DNA from: Ehretia macrophylla | Taxonomy: Eukaryota > Streptophyta > Magnoliopsida > Boraginales > Ehretiaceae | Assembly: GCA_037974665.1 (NCBI GenBank) | Contig: CM075770.1 | Location: 96,840,850-96,904,849 of the forward strand | DNA length: 64,000 nt | Reading direction: 5' to 3' | Shown: positions 24,055 to 37,455 of the stretch, piece by piece | Position numbering within the stretch: the first letter of the stretch is position 1 | How the letters are laid out: every line of letters begins with the position of its first letter | Position numbers and translations under genes: made by a program | Notes under the pieces: generated by a model | What the model saw: the letters and a program-made list of their open reading frames with translations, nothing else | Databases searched by the model: none | Told to the model about the DNA's origin: nothing

Positions 24055-24560
24055 AAACAGAGACGGCTAATTTCCGTCTCATTTTCGTCTCCATTTCTTG
24101 ATAGGAGATGGAACGAAGACGAAAATGTGCCGTCACCGTTTGCAGCGTCTCCAATTTTGGAATTCGTCTCCATTTCGTCTCACACGGAGACGAAATTTAA
24201 AATCGTCTCCTTTTCGTCGACAATTATATTCGTCTCCATTTCGTCTCCATAATATCTCCCTTTCAGCTTGTCTCCATTTCGTCTCCAAACCGTCTCTGCT
24301 GTTGTGTTGTCTCTATTTCATCTCTTTTTTCATATCGTCTCCTTTTCGTCTCCGTTTACATGCCGTCTCATTTTTGTCTCCATTTTCACATTGTCTCGTT
24401 TTCGTCTCCGATTACACATCGTCTCAGTTTCGTCTCCTTTATTACGTCGTCTCCTTTTCATCTCCTTTTCCATGTCGTCTCGTTTTCATCTCCGTTTCCA
24501 TGTCGTCTCAGTTTCGTCTCCTTTTCGTCTCTTTTTTTTATTTTTACAATTCATCTCCTT
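24055..24560. repeat. Left subterminal repeats (CGTCTCC motif)
   Basis: Over 20 copies of CGTCTCCATTTCGTCTC-like units at close spacing; the complement GGAGACGAAA occurs at the right end. In CACTA elements these are the sites bound by the accessory transposase during excision. Because the period is close to a multiple of three, Ser/Pro/Phe/Arg-rich open frames appear in all three plus frames here. They are not genes. Confidence 0.9.
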
Positions 24561-24774
24561 TCTGTCGCAGTTTGGGTTTTTTTTTAAATATATATATTTT
24601 TTTTCATAAATATAATTCATAATCAACCTGTTATACATTCCAAAATTTTTAACACGTTGATTAAATTAACGTAATTATATTGTAATGTCCATATTTTATG
24701 TTCGAAAGTTAAAGTACACATCATAAAACATTTAGTAATAGATATAATACATTATTATAAAGTTTGAACAATTA

Positions 24775-27441
24775 TCAGTCGGGTTGATCATCTCTTCGAT
24801 CACCAAGATCAGGTTGTTGTGGATGAGTATCGAACTGTTTCACGAGTAGCGCAATCTTGTCTTCAAGCCGTTGGAGATTTACGTTATTTTCTTCCCTAAG
24901 TTTACGTATCTCCTCTGCCTGTTCTTTTTTTAGTTTACGCACCACCTCGTCTGTCGCTTTGGCAACAGCTGCTTGGATATCTATCTCTGTTTTATGGCGT
25001 CTTGAAGACGGGATACTGTGTGCGGACCCTACAGAAGCTTGAGAGCCCATCCCGTACACGCGGCCTTTGCTGTTCCCTCCAACAGCCTGGATAAATAGGG
25101 CATCATGATCAACAGGTGTGCCCGTCGAACCTTCCTCCGACGGCTGATTTGCCTGCTCTACCAGCTCAAGATACGTAGCCTGCAATTTATTACAAAAAAG
25201 GGCAAGAACATCAATTGTTTTGATTTCGTATAGAGAAATAAGACAATGTCTTTCCCCAACTCGCGATGTTCCTATAATCAAGTTAATACATATAAAAATT
25301 TCGGCATTATAACGGCTGTAATATGGCTTTTGGATAAAAATTAAACCTGCACAACATTATTCGAAAAATCTGGATATATACCCAATTCATCATCCAAAAA
25401 CCAACCATGAACTTTGTACAACCAAATTATTATTCAAAAACCAACCAATCACCATATACAACCAAATTATTATTCAAAATCCAACCAACCACCATATACA
25501 ACCAAATCATTATTACAAAACCAACCAACCACCATATACAACCAAATCATTATTCAAAAACCAACCAACCACAACCAAACCAACCACAGTTTAATCCATC
25601 CGCCACAATACAACTTCATACTTGAAAACTTTTATACGCATAATATAAATGAATTCATAAGCCTAACCAACTATACAAAACAAAAAATACTTATGATATT
25701 ACAAGGCAAGACAAAAAACTTTAACTAAAACCTTAAATTTTTAATGTTTACATAAAACCCACCCAAAAAGCTTCAAATCCAATGACTAGAAAATTCCATC
25801 CAACACCACCCGCTAAATTAAGCATTTCAATTGCAATTCTAAGCCATTACGTGATGGTAACATGACATAATAATGATTATGAACATCTTAGTTGCGCTAG
25901 GATACAAGGTTTTGAATAACTTCAACCAAATAAGCCTTTAAACAACCTACAATTTTCAAATAGTGTAAAAGATGATATAAACTAATTTCAAATAGCTAAA
26001 AAGGTTCTCTCCGGCATAATTACTGAGTTTTAGAAGCAATAATATAAAAAACGTCTCGTGCATATGTATCCATTTTTAGTAATGAAGTAATTAACTTTCA
26101 ATTGTGTATCAAAATTGCGTACCGCGGTTTGTTCCGCCCGGGGGTCTGAAAATGCACCTTCGGGACCCTTGCGATGAGCCTTTACGAACACATCAAAACG
26201 TGTCACCGGTTGCCCACGTTCCTCTTCCTAAATTATTGGGGCACAAAAACATGTAATTGGTTAATTGAAAAATAAGTGTTATGTACTTTTCTGATACTTA
26301 GAATGTATTTTGATGCATAAAGAAAAATTCAATACATACCAATCTCCTCTTAGCCTCCGGGTATGGGATACAACCTAAAAAGTGCGGTGACGGAGAACTG
26401 AGGCGATTTTTTGAATTTTGCTCAGAAATCGCCTTCCATTCCTGAGTACCCCATTTCTCATGCAATGCTTCCCATACAGCATTGCCGGTCCATTTTGGCT
26501 TCTTATCTTTGGCACGCCACTTGTTCATATTATTTCGAATGCAATGTTGGGCTCTAGCATTGAACACACGTCGAATAGCAGGTTCATCATAAGGGAACCA
26601 TTTGTACACTTTCTGTAATATAATTATCAAAAGTTAATACATAGATATAACTTCATTAATAAAGAGTTGTGCTATAATAATCATGTACAAGATACCTTAA
26701 ATGTAGAGAACCATCTGTCTCGGACATCATTTGGAACATGTTTCCAACTGGGCCAAGCCTCTGTATACGCGGCAGTTACAGCATTTGTCACCTCTTTGGA
26801 GGCTCCATAAGGAATCCATCTACAATGTTAAAACAAATATATGTAAAAGTTATGGATTTGTGAATAAAGCAAAATGGACATATAAAATAATATTAATTCG
26901 ATACTTACGCGGCACCATCAACCTGCAGATGCGTGCGCCGATCAATCTGCCACGCAATATAGGCATCTGAACAGTCAAATCCATATCTTTGCCAATCCTC
27001 AAGTCGCTCATCCATCCTCTCAGAGGCGCGCGATGACTCTGGTTGCTCAGCAGATGCCATAGGCTGGGCCCTAGGATTACTAGCGGTCTCCTCGACTATA
27101 ACTTCCTGTAATACATTTTCAAAAGCCATATCTGTGGAGGCGGCCGCAGGGGATCCATCTTCTGCTTGTATCGGCCAATTAACAGGCATCCCGTGGCTCG
27201 GTCCCACGGATGTTGAGAATGATCCATGACCAGTTGACGTGTTTGTTCCCGTGGATCCCTGGCCAACTGATTGATGTACTCCAATTGCTCCACGGCCAGT
27301 CCCCGCGACTCCTGCAGTTGATTCCCCTCCTAACCGGCTACGACTAGCCGACATGCTTTGTCCAAATGAATTCTTACCACCCCGTAACACCCCCGGAGTA
27401 ATAAATTTTTTAAGCGTGTTTCGCTGTTTTCCACCTGTCAT
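24775..27441 (-). CDS. CACTA accessory transposase (Transposase_24-type, TNPA-like role)
   Basis: Five exons are supported by GT/AG sites and continuous frame: 27441-26909, 26819-26696, 26612-26340, 26227-26123 and 25179-24775, giving about 479 residues. Exon 1 is Gly/Ser/Thr-rich. Exons 2-4 carry the plant transposase domain of the Ptta/En/Spm type, with VRDRWFSTFK, then RAQHCIRNNMNKWR, then RFDVFVKAHRKGPEGAFSD. The last exon ends in a charged coiled coil (VVRKLKKEQAEEIRKLREEN). In this family the protein is thought to bind subterminal repeats and help the main transposase; here the GGAGACGG arrays would be the targets. I chose the ATG at 27441; AG bases just upstream leave open splicing from the TNP2 transcript. 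The fourth intron holds a short tandem repeat. Confidence 0.8.
25403..25580 (-). repeat. About 39 bp tandem repeat in accessory-gene intron
   Basis: Four near copies of a unit containing CCACCATATACAACCAAAT followed by CATTATTCAAAA. It lies in the 943 base intron between the last two exons and gives Asn/Gln/Thr-rich open frames that are not genes. Confidence 0.8.
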
Positions 27442-27559
27442 GACTGTGTTTGACAAAATACATATTCAATTTAACATATAAAATAATAAAGATACATGTA
27501 ATTTGGAAACAATCATTCGTCTAGTACATAACACATATATATATAATGCAACAAAATAA

Positions 27560-30500
27560 CTAAACATCATATGCAGCATTATCGTTAGCGTCGGTGTCAG
27601 CATCATTATCATCATCGTCATCACCATCGTCATCATCATCATCATTATCACCATCAACATTTATATAACCATCATCATCATCATCAGAATCCTCATCACC
27701 ATCCTCATCATCATCATCATCATCATCTTCTTCTATTTCTTCTTCTACTTCTTCTTCTTCTTGTTCGTCGTTGTCGACTTCTAACTCGTCTTCTAATAGT
27801 TCATTGTCTCCCAACTCATGACAAAGTGAAGGTAAAATAGTATCAGTAGGTTGTACTTCAGCTACATTCAATTCATCTGTCTGGAAAGCTGATTGATCAT
27901 TCCCTTCTCTTACCAATCTTGACACGTCTGAGAAACTCTTCCCACGTATTTTAACCACACAGTGCCAATCCACTCGATCCCTCTTGGCCCCTGGATATTT
28001 ACAATAGTATACTTGAGATGCTTGCTCTGCCAACACAAACGGTTCATATTTCTGATATTTCCTTTTCATGTTGACATCAACCAGTTGGGACTTCCTATGG
28101 TACTTTACACCTCTATCCTTTGTAGAATCATACCAGTCACATTTGAAAAGAACTACTCTAGTGTGGTGCACCGTTGGATTATGATATTCCAGTTCAATAA
28201 TGTCATTAAGCATTCCATAGTACCCAATACCCTCATTACTACCAGCAGCAACCCCTTTCACGCATACCCCGCTATTCATTGTGGACTTGAATTTCCCAAA
28301 TTCTAATGTGTGAAATCTGTGTCCGTTTACTAAATATCTTGACCATGTGCGTACCCTACAACTTGGCCACATAGAAAGGCATTTCACACGGTCGTCTATT
28401 CCATTAGTGCCGATTAGCTGGAAAAATCACAAGTCGTTAATGGTATAATCCAAGTTCATAGGATAAGATTAATTAGTTGCATAGGTACTTACATGGTCAT
28501 ATAACCATTTCGGGAACCAACTCTCAATTTGATTTTGAATCTGTGCGGGTGTCAATGGGGGAAAGTTTCGTACAAGATTTTCCTCAAACAATCTGCAATC
28601 AAGATAATTTTATTTGTATTGGGTTTTCCGTATGACTATTAACAAATTATAATAGACATACCAAATTACCACAACCTTACCTGATATATGGGTCAACCTC
28701 TGGGCAATTCATCAATACATATAAGTGTGCTGCATGCAGTTCTACATCCTCCAATGTTCGTACTGTTTCCTTTCCAATTGGACAACCCGGGTAAGTAAAT
28801 ATAGACAAACATCCTTCAGGGTAGTTCACCTCGTTATATTGGTCATTCCTACCAACCTTTCGCGTTCTAGTTACCACGTGGGGTTCAAAATAATATGAAC
28901 AAAAAGTTGACGTTTCAAGGATATGGTATGCTTCACATATGGATCCCTCAACACGTGCCTTATTTTTAACTTTCCTTTTCAATCGCTGCAAGAACCTCTC
29001 GAATGGATACATCCATCGATATTGTACAGGACCACAACATATTGCCTCATACACCAAATGGATTGGCAAATGCTCCATTGAATCGAAGAAGGCAGGGGGT
29101 AAGATCTTTTCCAAGTTGCAAATAATCACAACTATATTTTCTTGCATCCTTTCCAACTCGTGTCTTTGAAGAGTTGTGCAACATATGTTGGTGAAGAATA
29201 AGCTTAGTTGCGCAAAGGCAACCCAAACGTTTTTCGGCATTAGCTCACGTAATGCAATAGGAAGCAATCTCTCCATAAACACATGACAATCGTGACTCTT
29301 CATGTGTGACATCTTCAACTGTTTCATATCCGCACACCTTGACAAATTGGAAGAATACCCATCAGGGACTCGTAGATCTTTAACCCATTCAAGAAGTTTT
29401 GTTCTGCTTGCCACAGGGAGTGTGTAAACACCCATATTCAGTTGGTTCACACCACATAATTCTGGACGATCGCAAAATTCATCCATATCAATTCTCGCTT
29501 TAAGGTTGTCCTTTGTCTTCCCCTTGACACCCATCACGGTGTTGAAGATGTTATCGAAAACATTCTTCTCAATATGCATGACATCCAAATTGTGTCTCAC
29601 GAGATGTGTTTTCCAGTAAGGCAAATCCCAGAAAATACTTCTCTTGGTCCAATTGTGTCTAACCCCAAAACCAGGGAGCTTATCTTCTTCTATTTCATTG
29701 ATTTTAGGGTAACATTTCACATTATCCCACAGTTCCTCACCATCTAGTCTTGGCGGAGATGTATCCATTTCAACTCTTCCCTTAATAAAATTCTTCTTAT
29801 CACGCCGTAGAGGACTATGTCGTGGTAAGAATTGACGATGACAATCAAAGAAACAAGTCTTCCTACCCGCTGGCAATTGGAAAGCTTTTGTCTTTTCCAT
29901 ACAATACGGACATGATAGCTTACCATGGGTACTCCACCCAGACAACATACCGTATGCTGGAAAGTCATTAATTGTCCACATTAAAGCTGCCCGCAACTGA
30001 AAATTCTTTTGTGTTGCCACATCATAGGAAGGTATCCCTTCTAACCATAACTTCTTCAATTCATCAATTAGAGGCTCTAAATACACATCAATGTACTTTC
30101 CAGGACTTTTCGGACCAGGTATAAGAAGTGTCAAGAACATGACAGGGTCTTTCATACACATCCACGGTGGGAGGTTGTAAGGTGTGATTATTACCGGCCA
30201 GCAAGAATAAGGTATAGCATTTGAACTGTGAGGGTTAAAACCATCCGAGCACAAACCAAGCCGAACATTTCTAGGTTCAGATGCAAAATCAGGATAAGAG
30301 CTATCAAAGTGTTTCCATGCCTCACCGTCAGATGGATGACATAGTTTACCATCTTCAAGTAAATGTTTCTTATGCCACTGCATATGTTTCGCTGTAGCCT
30401 TTGACAAGTATAATCTTTGCAACCTAGGGGTCAATGGAAAAAACCTCAAATGTTGGTAGGCTATAAGTTTACCCCGTTGATCACCACGTGTTGATGGCTT

Positions 30501-31244
30501 GAATCGGCAGTGACCACAACGAGGACAATTCTCCAAGCGATTTCTATTCTTATAGAATAACGTACATCCATTTATACAAACATCTATCTTCTCATATCCC
30601 AACCCTAACGGTTTTATTACCTTCTTAAATTGGTGCAAATTTTCTGGCATCTTATTAGTATCTGGCAACGTATCCCTGATTTCAGCAATGAGTCTGTTAA
30701 AACAATTTTCACTTATATTCTCTTCAGATTTGATATTCATATAACGACACACGGTAGATAACACAGTGCGATGTTCACATCCATCCCACAATGGCTCATT
30801 AGCAGTCTTAACCAGATCAAAAAACTTTTGTGCATCAGAATTAGGTGTTTCGCATGTTTCGTTATTATCCATGAAGAAATCTGGTCCAGCAGCATCAAAT
30901 ACCATTCTCATATAATTATTTTGTTCTGTCACCCCTGGACAATTTTCATCTACAACATTATGTTGAGACGGACCATGATAATTGGACACATGTTCCCCGT
31001 GTGCAATCCATTGATAATAATCTGACATAAACCCCTTCTTACAAAGATGGATCTTAACATCATCAGGTAGGTGAAATCTGCGATTTTTGCATTTTGCACA
31101 TGGGCATCTTATTTTTTGATCATCCATGTAATACTTTTGACTACATGCAAACGCAACAAATCCATTTACACCATTGATAAATTCATCATTAAGTTGTCTG
31201 TCGGGTGTTAGTCTGTGGTCCATCCATGCACGATATGACTCCAT
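27560..31244 (-). CDS. CACTA TNP2-type transposase
   Basis: Three exons (31244-28681, 28592-28493, 28417-27560) join in frame at GT/AG sites to about 1,173 residues. The N-terminus (1-80) is the transposase-associated zinc-binding domain with CPCAKCKNRRFH. The TNP2 catalytic domain runs about 240-570, with CSDGFNPHSSN (332-342), YGMLSGWSTHGKLSCPYC (431-448) and HNLDVMHIEKNVFDNI (551-566). A DUF4218-type region follows (about 640-760, MKSHDCHVFMERLLP). Exon 3 carries a DUF4216-type domain (LEYHNPTVHHTRVVLFKCDW) and ends in about 80 mostly Asp/Glu residues. The enzyme cuts the element ends for cut-and-paste movement in the nucleus. The ATG is the first in frame after a possible 5' UTR intron. 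The stop is 118 bases before the accessory gene start, the usual head-to-tail order. No break is seen. Confidence 0.93.
27563..27790 (-). repeat. GAT/GAA trinucleotide repeats coding an acidic tail
   Basis: Runs of ATC and TTC on the plus strand encode Asp- and Glu-rich blocks at the TNP2 C-terminus. The repeats keep the reading frame and the stop codon follows them. Length is likely to vary between copies by slippage. Confidence 0.85.
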
Positions 31245-31810
31245 ATTATATTTGACTGTAGTGAACCTAAGTTTTGGATAAGATTTTGGAGAATTAAAAG
31301 ATTTAGGGTATTATTAGGTCGCAATAAAATGATGCTAATGAACAATATAATTAATAATGAACCATATTACAAAATTATCTTTGGACTTGGGACTTATACA
31401 ATGCCAAGCGAATTTATCTTGACCAATAACTTCCTATGTGATATACAGAATGTTGTTCATATAAATAAATATATGTTCTATCAAAGTTAGAGGTTTGACA
31501 AAGTTATAGACTTCCTGTCGACCGAATTAACAGTTACGATGTATGTGCATGGATTACACATGAACTTTGAATTGATAACTCATATCCTATCTCGTATCCT
31601 CTATAATATATTTGTCAGTATATCATTACTTCTTCAATTAATGGCAAGTGTTACCAACATAATACACAACATTAATAGTAATTTATATTATAAATATGAA
31701 AATATCAAATAACTCAAAATTTTCAATTATTAATCTTAAACATTAATATTTATAAACTAAACATTTATAAAAAAGAAGTGTCATAAATGAAAACACATTA
31801 GAATACTAAC

Positions 31811-31845
31811 CTGAGACGTATTACGATTTGTCCAATAGTGAAAAC
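31811..31845 (-). other. Possible 5' UTR exon of TNP2
   Basis: In minus sense a 35 base block is preceded by TTTCAG and followed by GTTAGT, and an acceptor-like CTACAG lies 11 bases before the TNP2 ATG. This would fit a short leader exon and an intron of about 555 bases. It is inference from splice-like sites only. Confidence 0.3.
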
Positions 31846-32741
31846 CTGAAATTAATAATTAACAAAAAATTAATAAACTTACAAAAAAGGAAAAAAAAAA
31901 TAAACTAATGCAAAACAATAAAGAACATTGCAATTACAAAATAAATAAATAAACAAAAATTAACTAAATAAATAAAAACTGGAAAAAAAAAAAAAAAATT
32001 CAACATAAAAACAAAAAAAATTACAAATTATATAAATAATGAAAAATTGATAACATTGAAAAAAAAACAAATAGAAAAAATAAATAAACTTAAACAAAAA
32101 AAATAAAAATAAAAACAAAAAAATTATTTAAAAAAATTAACAAAAAACGAAAAATAAATAAATAAATAAAAGCTGAAAACAACAATAATAAAATAAAATA
32201 CAAAATATATCAATAAAATAAAATTAATATCATTAAAAAAAAGAAGCATAAATAAAATAAAAATAAAAATGAAAAAAAATCCAAAAAATTATTAAAAAAA
32301 AAAAACGAAAAATTAAAGGCAGACAAAAAAAATGAACAAAATGAAAAAAAACCCCAAAAAAATTTAAAAACATGTTCACCATCAACATTTGAAAGTATAT
32401 GTAAATATATATATACATATATAAACCTATATATATACACATACACATATGCATATACATATATAACTACAACTACATCTACAAATACATCTCCATCTAA
32501 ATCCAAATATCCATATAAACCTACATCTACATCTACATATCCATATACATTTCATATACATATATATACCTTAATGTGATTTGAAAAATGAAAGGGTTGG
32601 GGGGAAAAAAAAAATTTAGAGATAGGATGTGTTGTAGAAGGGTGGGGGCAGAGTATTATGGCCTGGGGTAGGGTGTGTTGGGCGGGGGGGGGGGGGGGGG
32701 GGAGGGGAGTGGGAGGGGCGGGTGGCTGTTAAAAATAAAAA
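31846..32741. other. A-rich upstream region of the CACTA element
   Basis: Mostly A-rich sequence, a TATATACACATA-type repeat stretch (32395-32570) and a run of 19 G (32684-32702). It probably holds the promoter of the minus-strand transposase transcript, but no convincing single TATA box can be picked from so much AT. Confidence 0.5.
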
Positions 32742-34825
32742 AGAGTGATTTAAGTGCTGAAGGCAGAGCCTTCAGCACTTAAATCGTGAATGGGAGACGG
32801 ACCAAATGGTCCGTCTCCCATTCAAGTCACATTTAAAAAAAAAATATAAAAAAAAAAAAAAAAATTTGGACTAAAGTCCAAAGGAGACGGACCACACCTT
32901 GGGACTTTTAAAAAAAAAAAAAAATTTGGGCTTAGCTCAGCACTTAAGTGCTGTGCTATTACAAAAAATTAAAAAAAAATGTTGGACTAAAGTCCAAAGG
33001 AGACGGACAACATGGTCCGTCTCCTTTGGACTTGAAAAAAAAAAATAAAAAATTGGACTTACTATCCTATTATTAAAAAAACAAAAAATTGGACTTTAAA
33101 AAAAAAATGTGCTCTTAAAAAAAAAAAATGGGACTAAAGAGTGATTTAAGTGCTGAAGGCAGAGCCTTCAGCACTTAAATCGTGAATGGGAGAGGGACGA
33201 AATGGTCCGTCTCCCATTCAAGTCACATTTAAAAAAAAAAAAAAAAAAAAAAAATTTGGACTAAAGTCCAAAGGAGACGGACTACATGGTCCGTCTCCTT
33301 GGGACTTTAAAAAAAAAAAAAAAATTTGGGCTTAGCACAGCACTTTAAGTGCTGTGCTATTACAAAAAATTAAAAAAAAATGTTGGACTAAAGTCCAAAG
33401 GAGACGGACAACATGGTTCGTCTCCTTTGGACTTGAAAAAAAAAAAAAAAAAAATTGGACTTACTATCCTATTATTAAAAAAAAAAAAAATTGGACTTTA
33501 AAAAAAAAATGTGCTCTTAAAAAAAAAAATGGGACTAAAGAGTGATTTAAGTGCTGAAGGCAGAGCCTTCAGCACTTAAATCGTGAATGGGAGACGGACC
33601 AAATGGTCCGTCTCCCATTCAAGTCACATTTAAAAAAAAAAAAAAATTTTGGACTAAAGTCCAAAGGAGACGGACCACATGGTCCGTCTCCTTGGGACTT
33701 TAAAAAAAAAAAAAAATTTGGGCTTAGCACAGCACTTTAAGTGCTGTGCTATTACAAAAAATTAAAAAAAAATGTTGGACTAAAGTCCAAAGGAGACGGA
33801 CAACATGGTCCGTCTCCTTTGGACTTGAAAAAATAAAAATAAAAAATTGGACTTACTATCCTATTATTAAAAAAAAAAAAAATTGGACTTTAAAAAAAAA
33901 AATGTGCTCTTAAAAAAAAAAAATGGGACTAAAGAGTGATTTAAGTGCTGAAGGCTCTGCCTTCAGCACTTAAATCGTGAATGGGAGACGGACCAAATGG
34001 TCCGTCTCCCATTCAAGTCACATTTAAAAAAAAAAAAAAAAAAAAAAAAAATTTTGGACTAAAGTCCAAAGGAGACGGACCACATGGTCCGTCTCCTTGG
34101 GACTTTAAAAAAAAAAAAAAATGTTGGGCTTAGCACAGCACTTTAAGTGCTGTGCTATTACAAAAAATTAAAAAAAAATGTTGGACTAAAGTCCAAAGGA
34201 GACGGACAACATGGTCCGTCTCCTTTGGACTTGAAAAAAAATAAATAAAAAATTGGACTTACTATCCTATTATTAAAAAAAAAAAAAATTGGACTTTAAA
34301 AAAAAAAATGTGCTCTTAAAAAAAAAAAAATGGGACTAAAGAGTGATTTAAGTGCTGAAGGCAGAGCCTTCAGCACTTAAATCGTGAATGGGAGACGGAC
34401 CAAATGGTCCGTCTCCCATTCAAGTCACATTTAAAAAAAAAAAAAAAAAAAATTTGGACTAAAGTCCAAAGGAGACGGACCACATGGTCCGTCTCCTTGG
34501 GACTTTAAAAAAAAAAAAAAATTTTGGGCTTAGCACAGCACTTAAAGTGCTGTGCTATTACAAAAAATTTAAAAAAAATGTTGGACTAAAGTCCAAAGGA
34601 GACGGACAACATGGTCCGTCTCCTTTGGACTTGAAAAAAAAAAAATAAAAAATTGGACTTACTATCCTATTATTAAAAAAAAAAATATTGGACTTTAAAA
34701 AAAAAATGTGCTCTTAAAAAAAAAAAATGGGACTAAAGAGTGATTTAAGTGCTGAAGGCAGAGCCTTCAGCACTTAAATCGTGAATGGGAGACGGACCAA
34801 ATGGTCCGTCTCCCATTCAAGTCAC

Positions 34826-34863
<38 letters not shown>

Positions 34864-37419
34864 GACTAAAGTCCAAAGGAGAAGGACCACAAGGGCCGTC
34901 CCCTTGGGACTTTAAAAAAAAAAAAAAAAGGTGGGCTTTGCACAACAATTTAAGGGCTGTGCAATTACAAAAAATAAAAAAAAAATGTTGGACTAAAGTC
35001 CAAAGGAGACGGACAACATGGTCCGTCTCCTTTGGACTTGAAAAAATAAAAATAAAAAATTGGACTTACTATCCTATTATTAAAAAAAAAAAAAATTGGA
35101 CTTTAAAAAAAAAAATGTGCTCTTAAAAAAAAAAAAATGGGACTAAAGAGTGATTTAAGTGCTGAAGGCAGAGCCTTCAGCACTTAAATCGTGAATGGGA
35201 GACGGACCAAATGGTCCGTCTCCCATTCAAGTCACATTTAAAAAAAAAAAAAAAAAAAAAAAAAATTTTGGACTAAAGTCCAAAGGAGACGGACCACATG
35301 GTCCGTCTCCTTGGGACTTTAAAAAAAAAAAAAATTTTGGGCTTAGCACAACACTTAAGCTATTACAAAAAATTAAAAAAAAATGTTGGACTAAAGTCCA
35401 AAGGAGACGTACAACATGGTCCGTCTCCTTTGGACTTGAAAAATAAAAAATAAAAAATTGGACTTACTATCCTATTATTAAAAAAAAAAAAAATTGGACT
35501 TTAAAAAAAAAATGTGCTCTTAAAAAAAAAAATGGGACTAATCGTGAATGGGAGACGGACCAAATGGTCCGTCTCCCATTCAAGTCACATAGACAGACAG
35601 CACATGCTGTGCTGCCTATTAAAAAAAAAAAAAAATTTTGGACTAAAGTCCAAAGGAGACGGACCACATGGTCCGTCTCCTTGGGACTTTAAAAAAAAAA
35701 AAAATTTGGGCTTAGCACAGCACTTTAAGTGCTGTGCTATTACAAAAAATTAAAAAAAAATGTTGGACTAAAGTCCAAAGGAGACGGACAACATGGTCCG
35801 TCTCCTTTGGACTTGAAAAAAAAAATAAAAAATTGGACTTACTATCCTATTATTAAAAAAAAAAAAAAATGGACTTTAAAAAAAAAAATGTGGTTTTAAA
35901 AAAAAAAAATGGGACTAAAGAGTGATTTAAGTGCTGAAGGCTCTGCCTTCAGCACTTAAATCGTGAATGGGAGACGGACCAAATGGTCCGTCTCCCATTC
36001 AAGTCACATTTAAAAAAAAAAAAAAAATTTTGGACTAAAGTCCAAAGGAGACGGACCACATGGTCCGTCTCCTTGGGACTTTAAAAAAAAAAAAAAATGT
36101 TGGGCTTAGCACAGCACTTTAAGTGCTGTGCTATTACAAAAAATTAAAAAAAAATGTTGGACTAAAGTCCAAAGGAGACGGACAACATGGTCCGTCTCCT
36201 TTGGACTTGAAAAAAAAAAAATAAAAAATTGGACTTACTATCCTATTATTAAAAAAAAAAAAAATTGGACTTTAAAAAAAAAAATGTGCTCTTATAAATA
36301 AAAATGGGACTAAAGAGTGATTTAAGTGCTGAAGGCAGAGCCTTCAGCACTTAAATCGTGAATGGGAGACGGACCAAATGGTCCGTCTCCCATTCAAGTC
36401 ACATAGACAGACAGCACATGCTGTGCTGCCTATTAAAAAAAAAAAAAAATTTTGGACTAAAGTCCAAAGGAGACGGACCACATGGTCCGTCTCCTTGGGA
36501 CTTTAAAAAAAAAAAAAAATTTTGGGCTTAGCACAGCACTTTAAGTGCTGTGCTATTACAAAAAATTAAAAAAAAATGTTGGACTAAAGTCCAAAGAAGA
36601 CGGACAACATGGTCCGTCTCCTTTGGACTTGAAAAATAAAAAATAAAAAATTGGACTTACTGTCCTATTATAAAAAAAAAAAAAAATTGGACTTTAAAAA
36701 AAAAAATGTGCTCTTAAAAAAAAAAAAATGGGACTAAAGAGTGATTTAAGTGCTGAAGGCAGAGCCTTCAGCACTTAAATCGTGAATGGGAGACGGACCA
36801 AATGGTCCGTCTCCCATTCAAGTCACATTTAAAAAAAAAAAAAAAAAAATTTTGGACTAAAGTCCAAAGGAGACGGGCCACATGGTCCGTCTCCTTGGGA
36901 CTTTAAAAAAAAAAAAAAATTTGGGCTTAGCACAGCACTTTAAGTGCTGTGCTATTACAAAAAATTAAAAAAAAATGTTGGACTAAAGTCCAAAGGAGAC
37001 GGACAACATGGTCCGTCTCCTTTAGACTTGAAAAATAAAAAATAAAAAATTGGACTTACTGTCCTATTATTAAAAAAAAAAAAAATTGGACTTTAAAAAA
37101 AAAACTGTGCTCTTAAAAAAAAAAAATGGGACTAAAGTCCAAAGGAGACGGACCACATGGTCCGTCTCCTTTGGACTAAAAAAAAATAAAATAAAAAATT
37201 GGACTTACTGTGCTGTTATAAAAAAAAAAAAAAATTGGACTAAAGTCCAAAGGAGACGAACCATGGTCCGTCTCCTTTGGACTTTAAAAAAAAACTGTGC
37301 TGTTATAAAAAAAATTTTGGACTAAAGTCCAAAGGAGACGGACCACATGGTCCGTCTCCTTTGGACTTAAAAAAAAAAAAAAACAATGTCGACTTAGCAC
37401 AGCGCTTAAAGTGCGGTGC

Positions 37420-37455
<36 letters not shown>

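Noticed and set aside
24098-24622. Long Ser/Pro/Phe-rich frames in three plus frames
   Set aside because: They are translations of CGTCTCC subterminal repeats whose spacing keeps frames open.
25407-25728. Asn/Gln/Thr-rich frames on the plus strand
   Set aside because: They translate a 39 bp tandem repeat in an intron of the accessory transposase gene.
32742-37130. CRISPR-like regular spacing
   Set aside because: The spacing is about 400 bp, the whole unit is repeated with no unique spacers, and it is inside a plant transposon.
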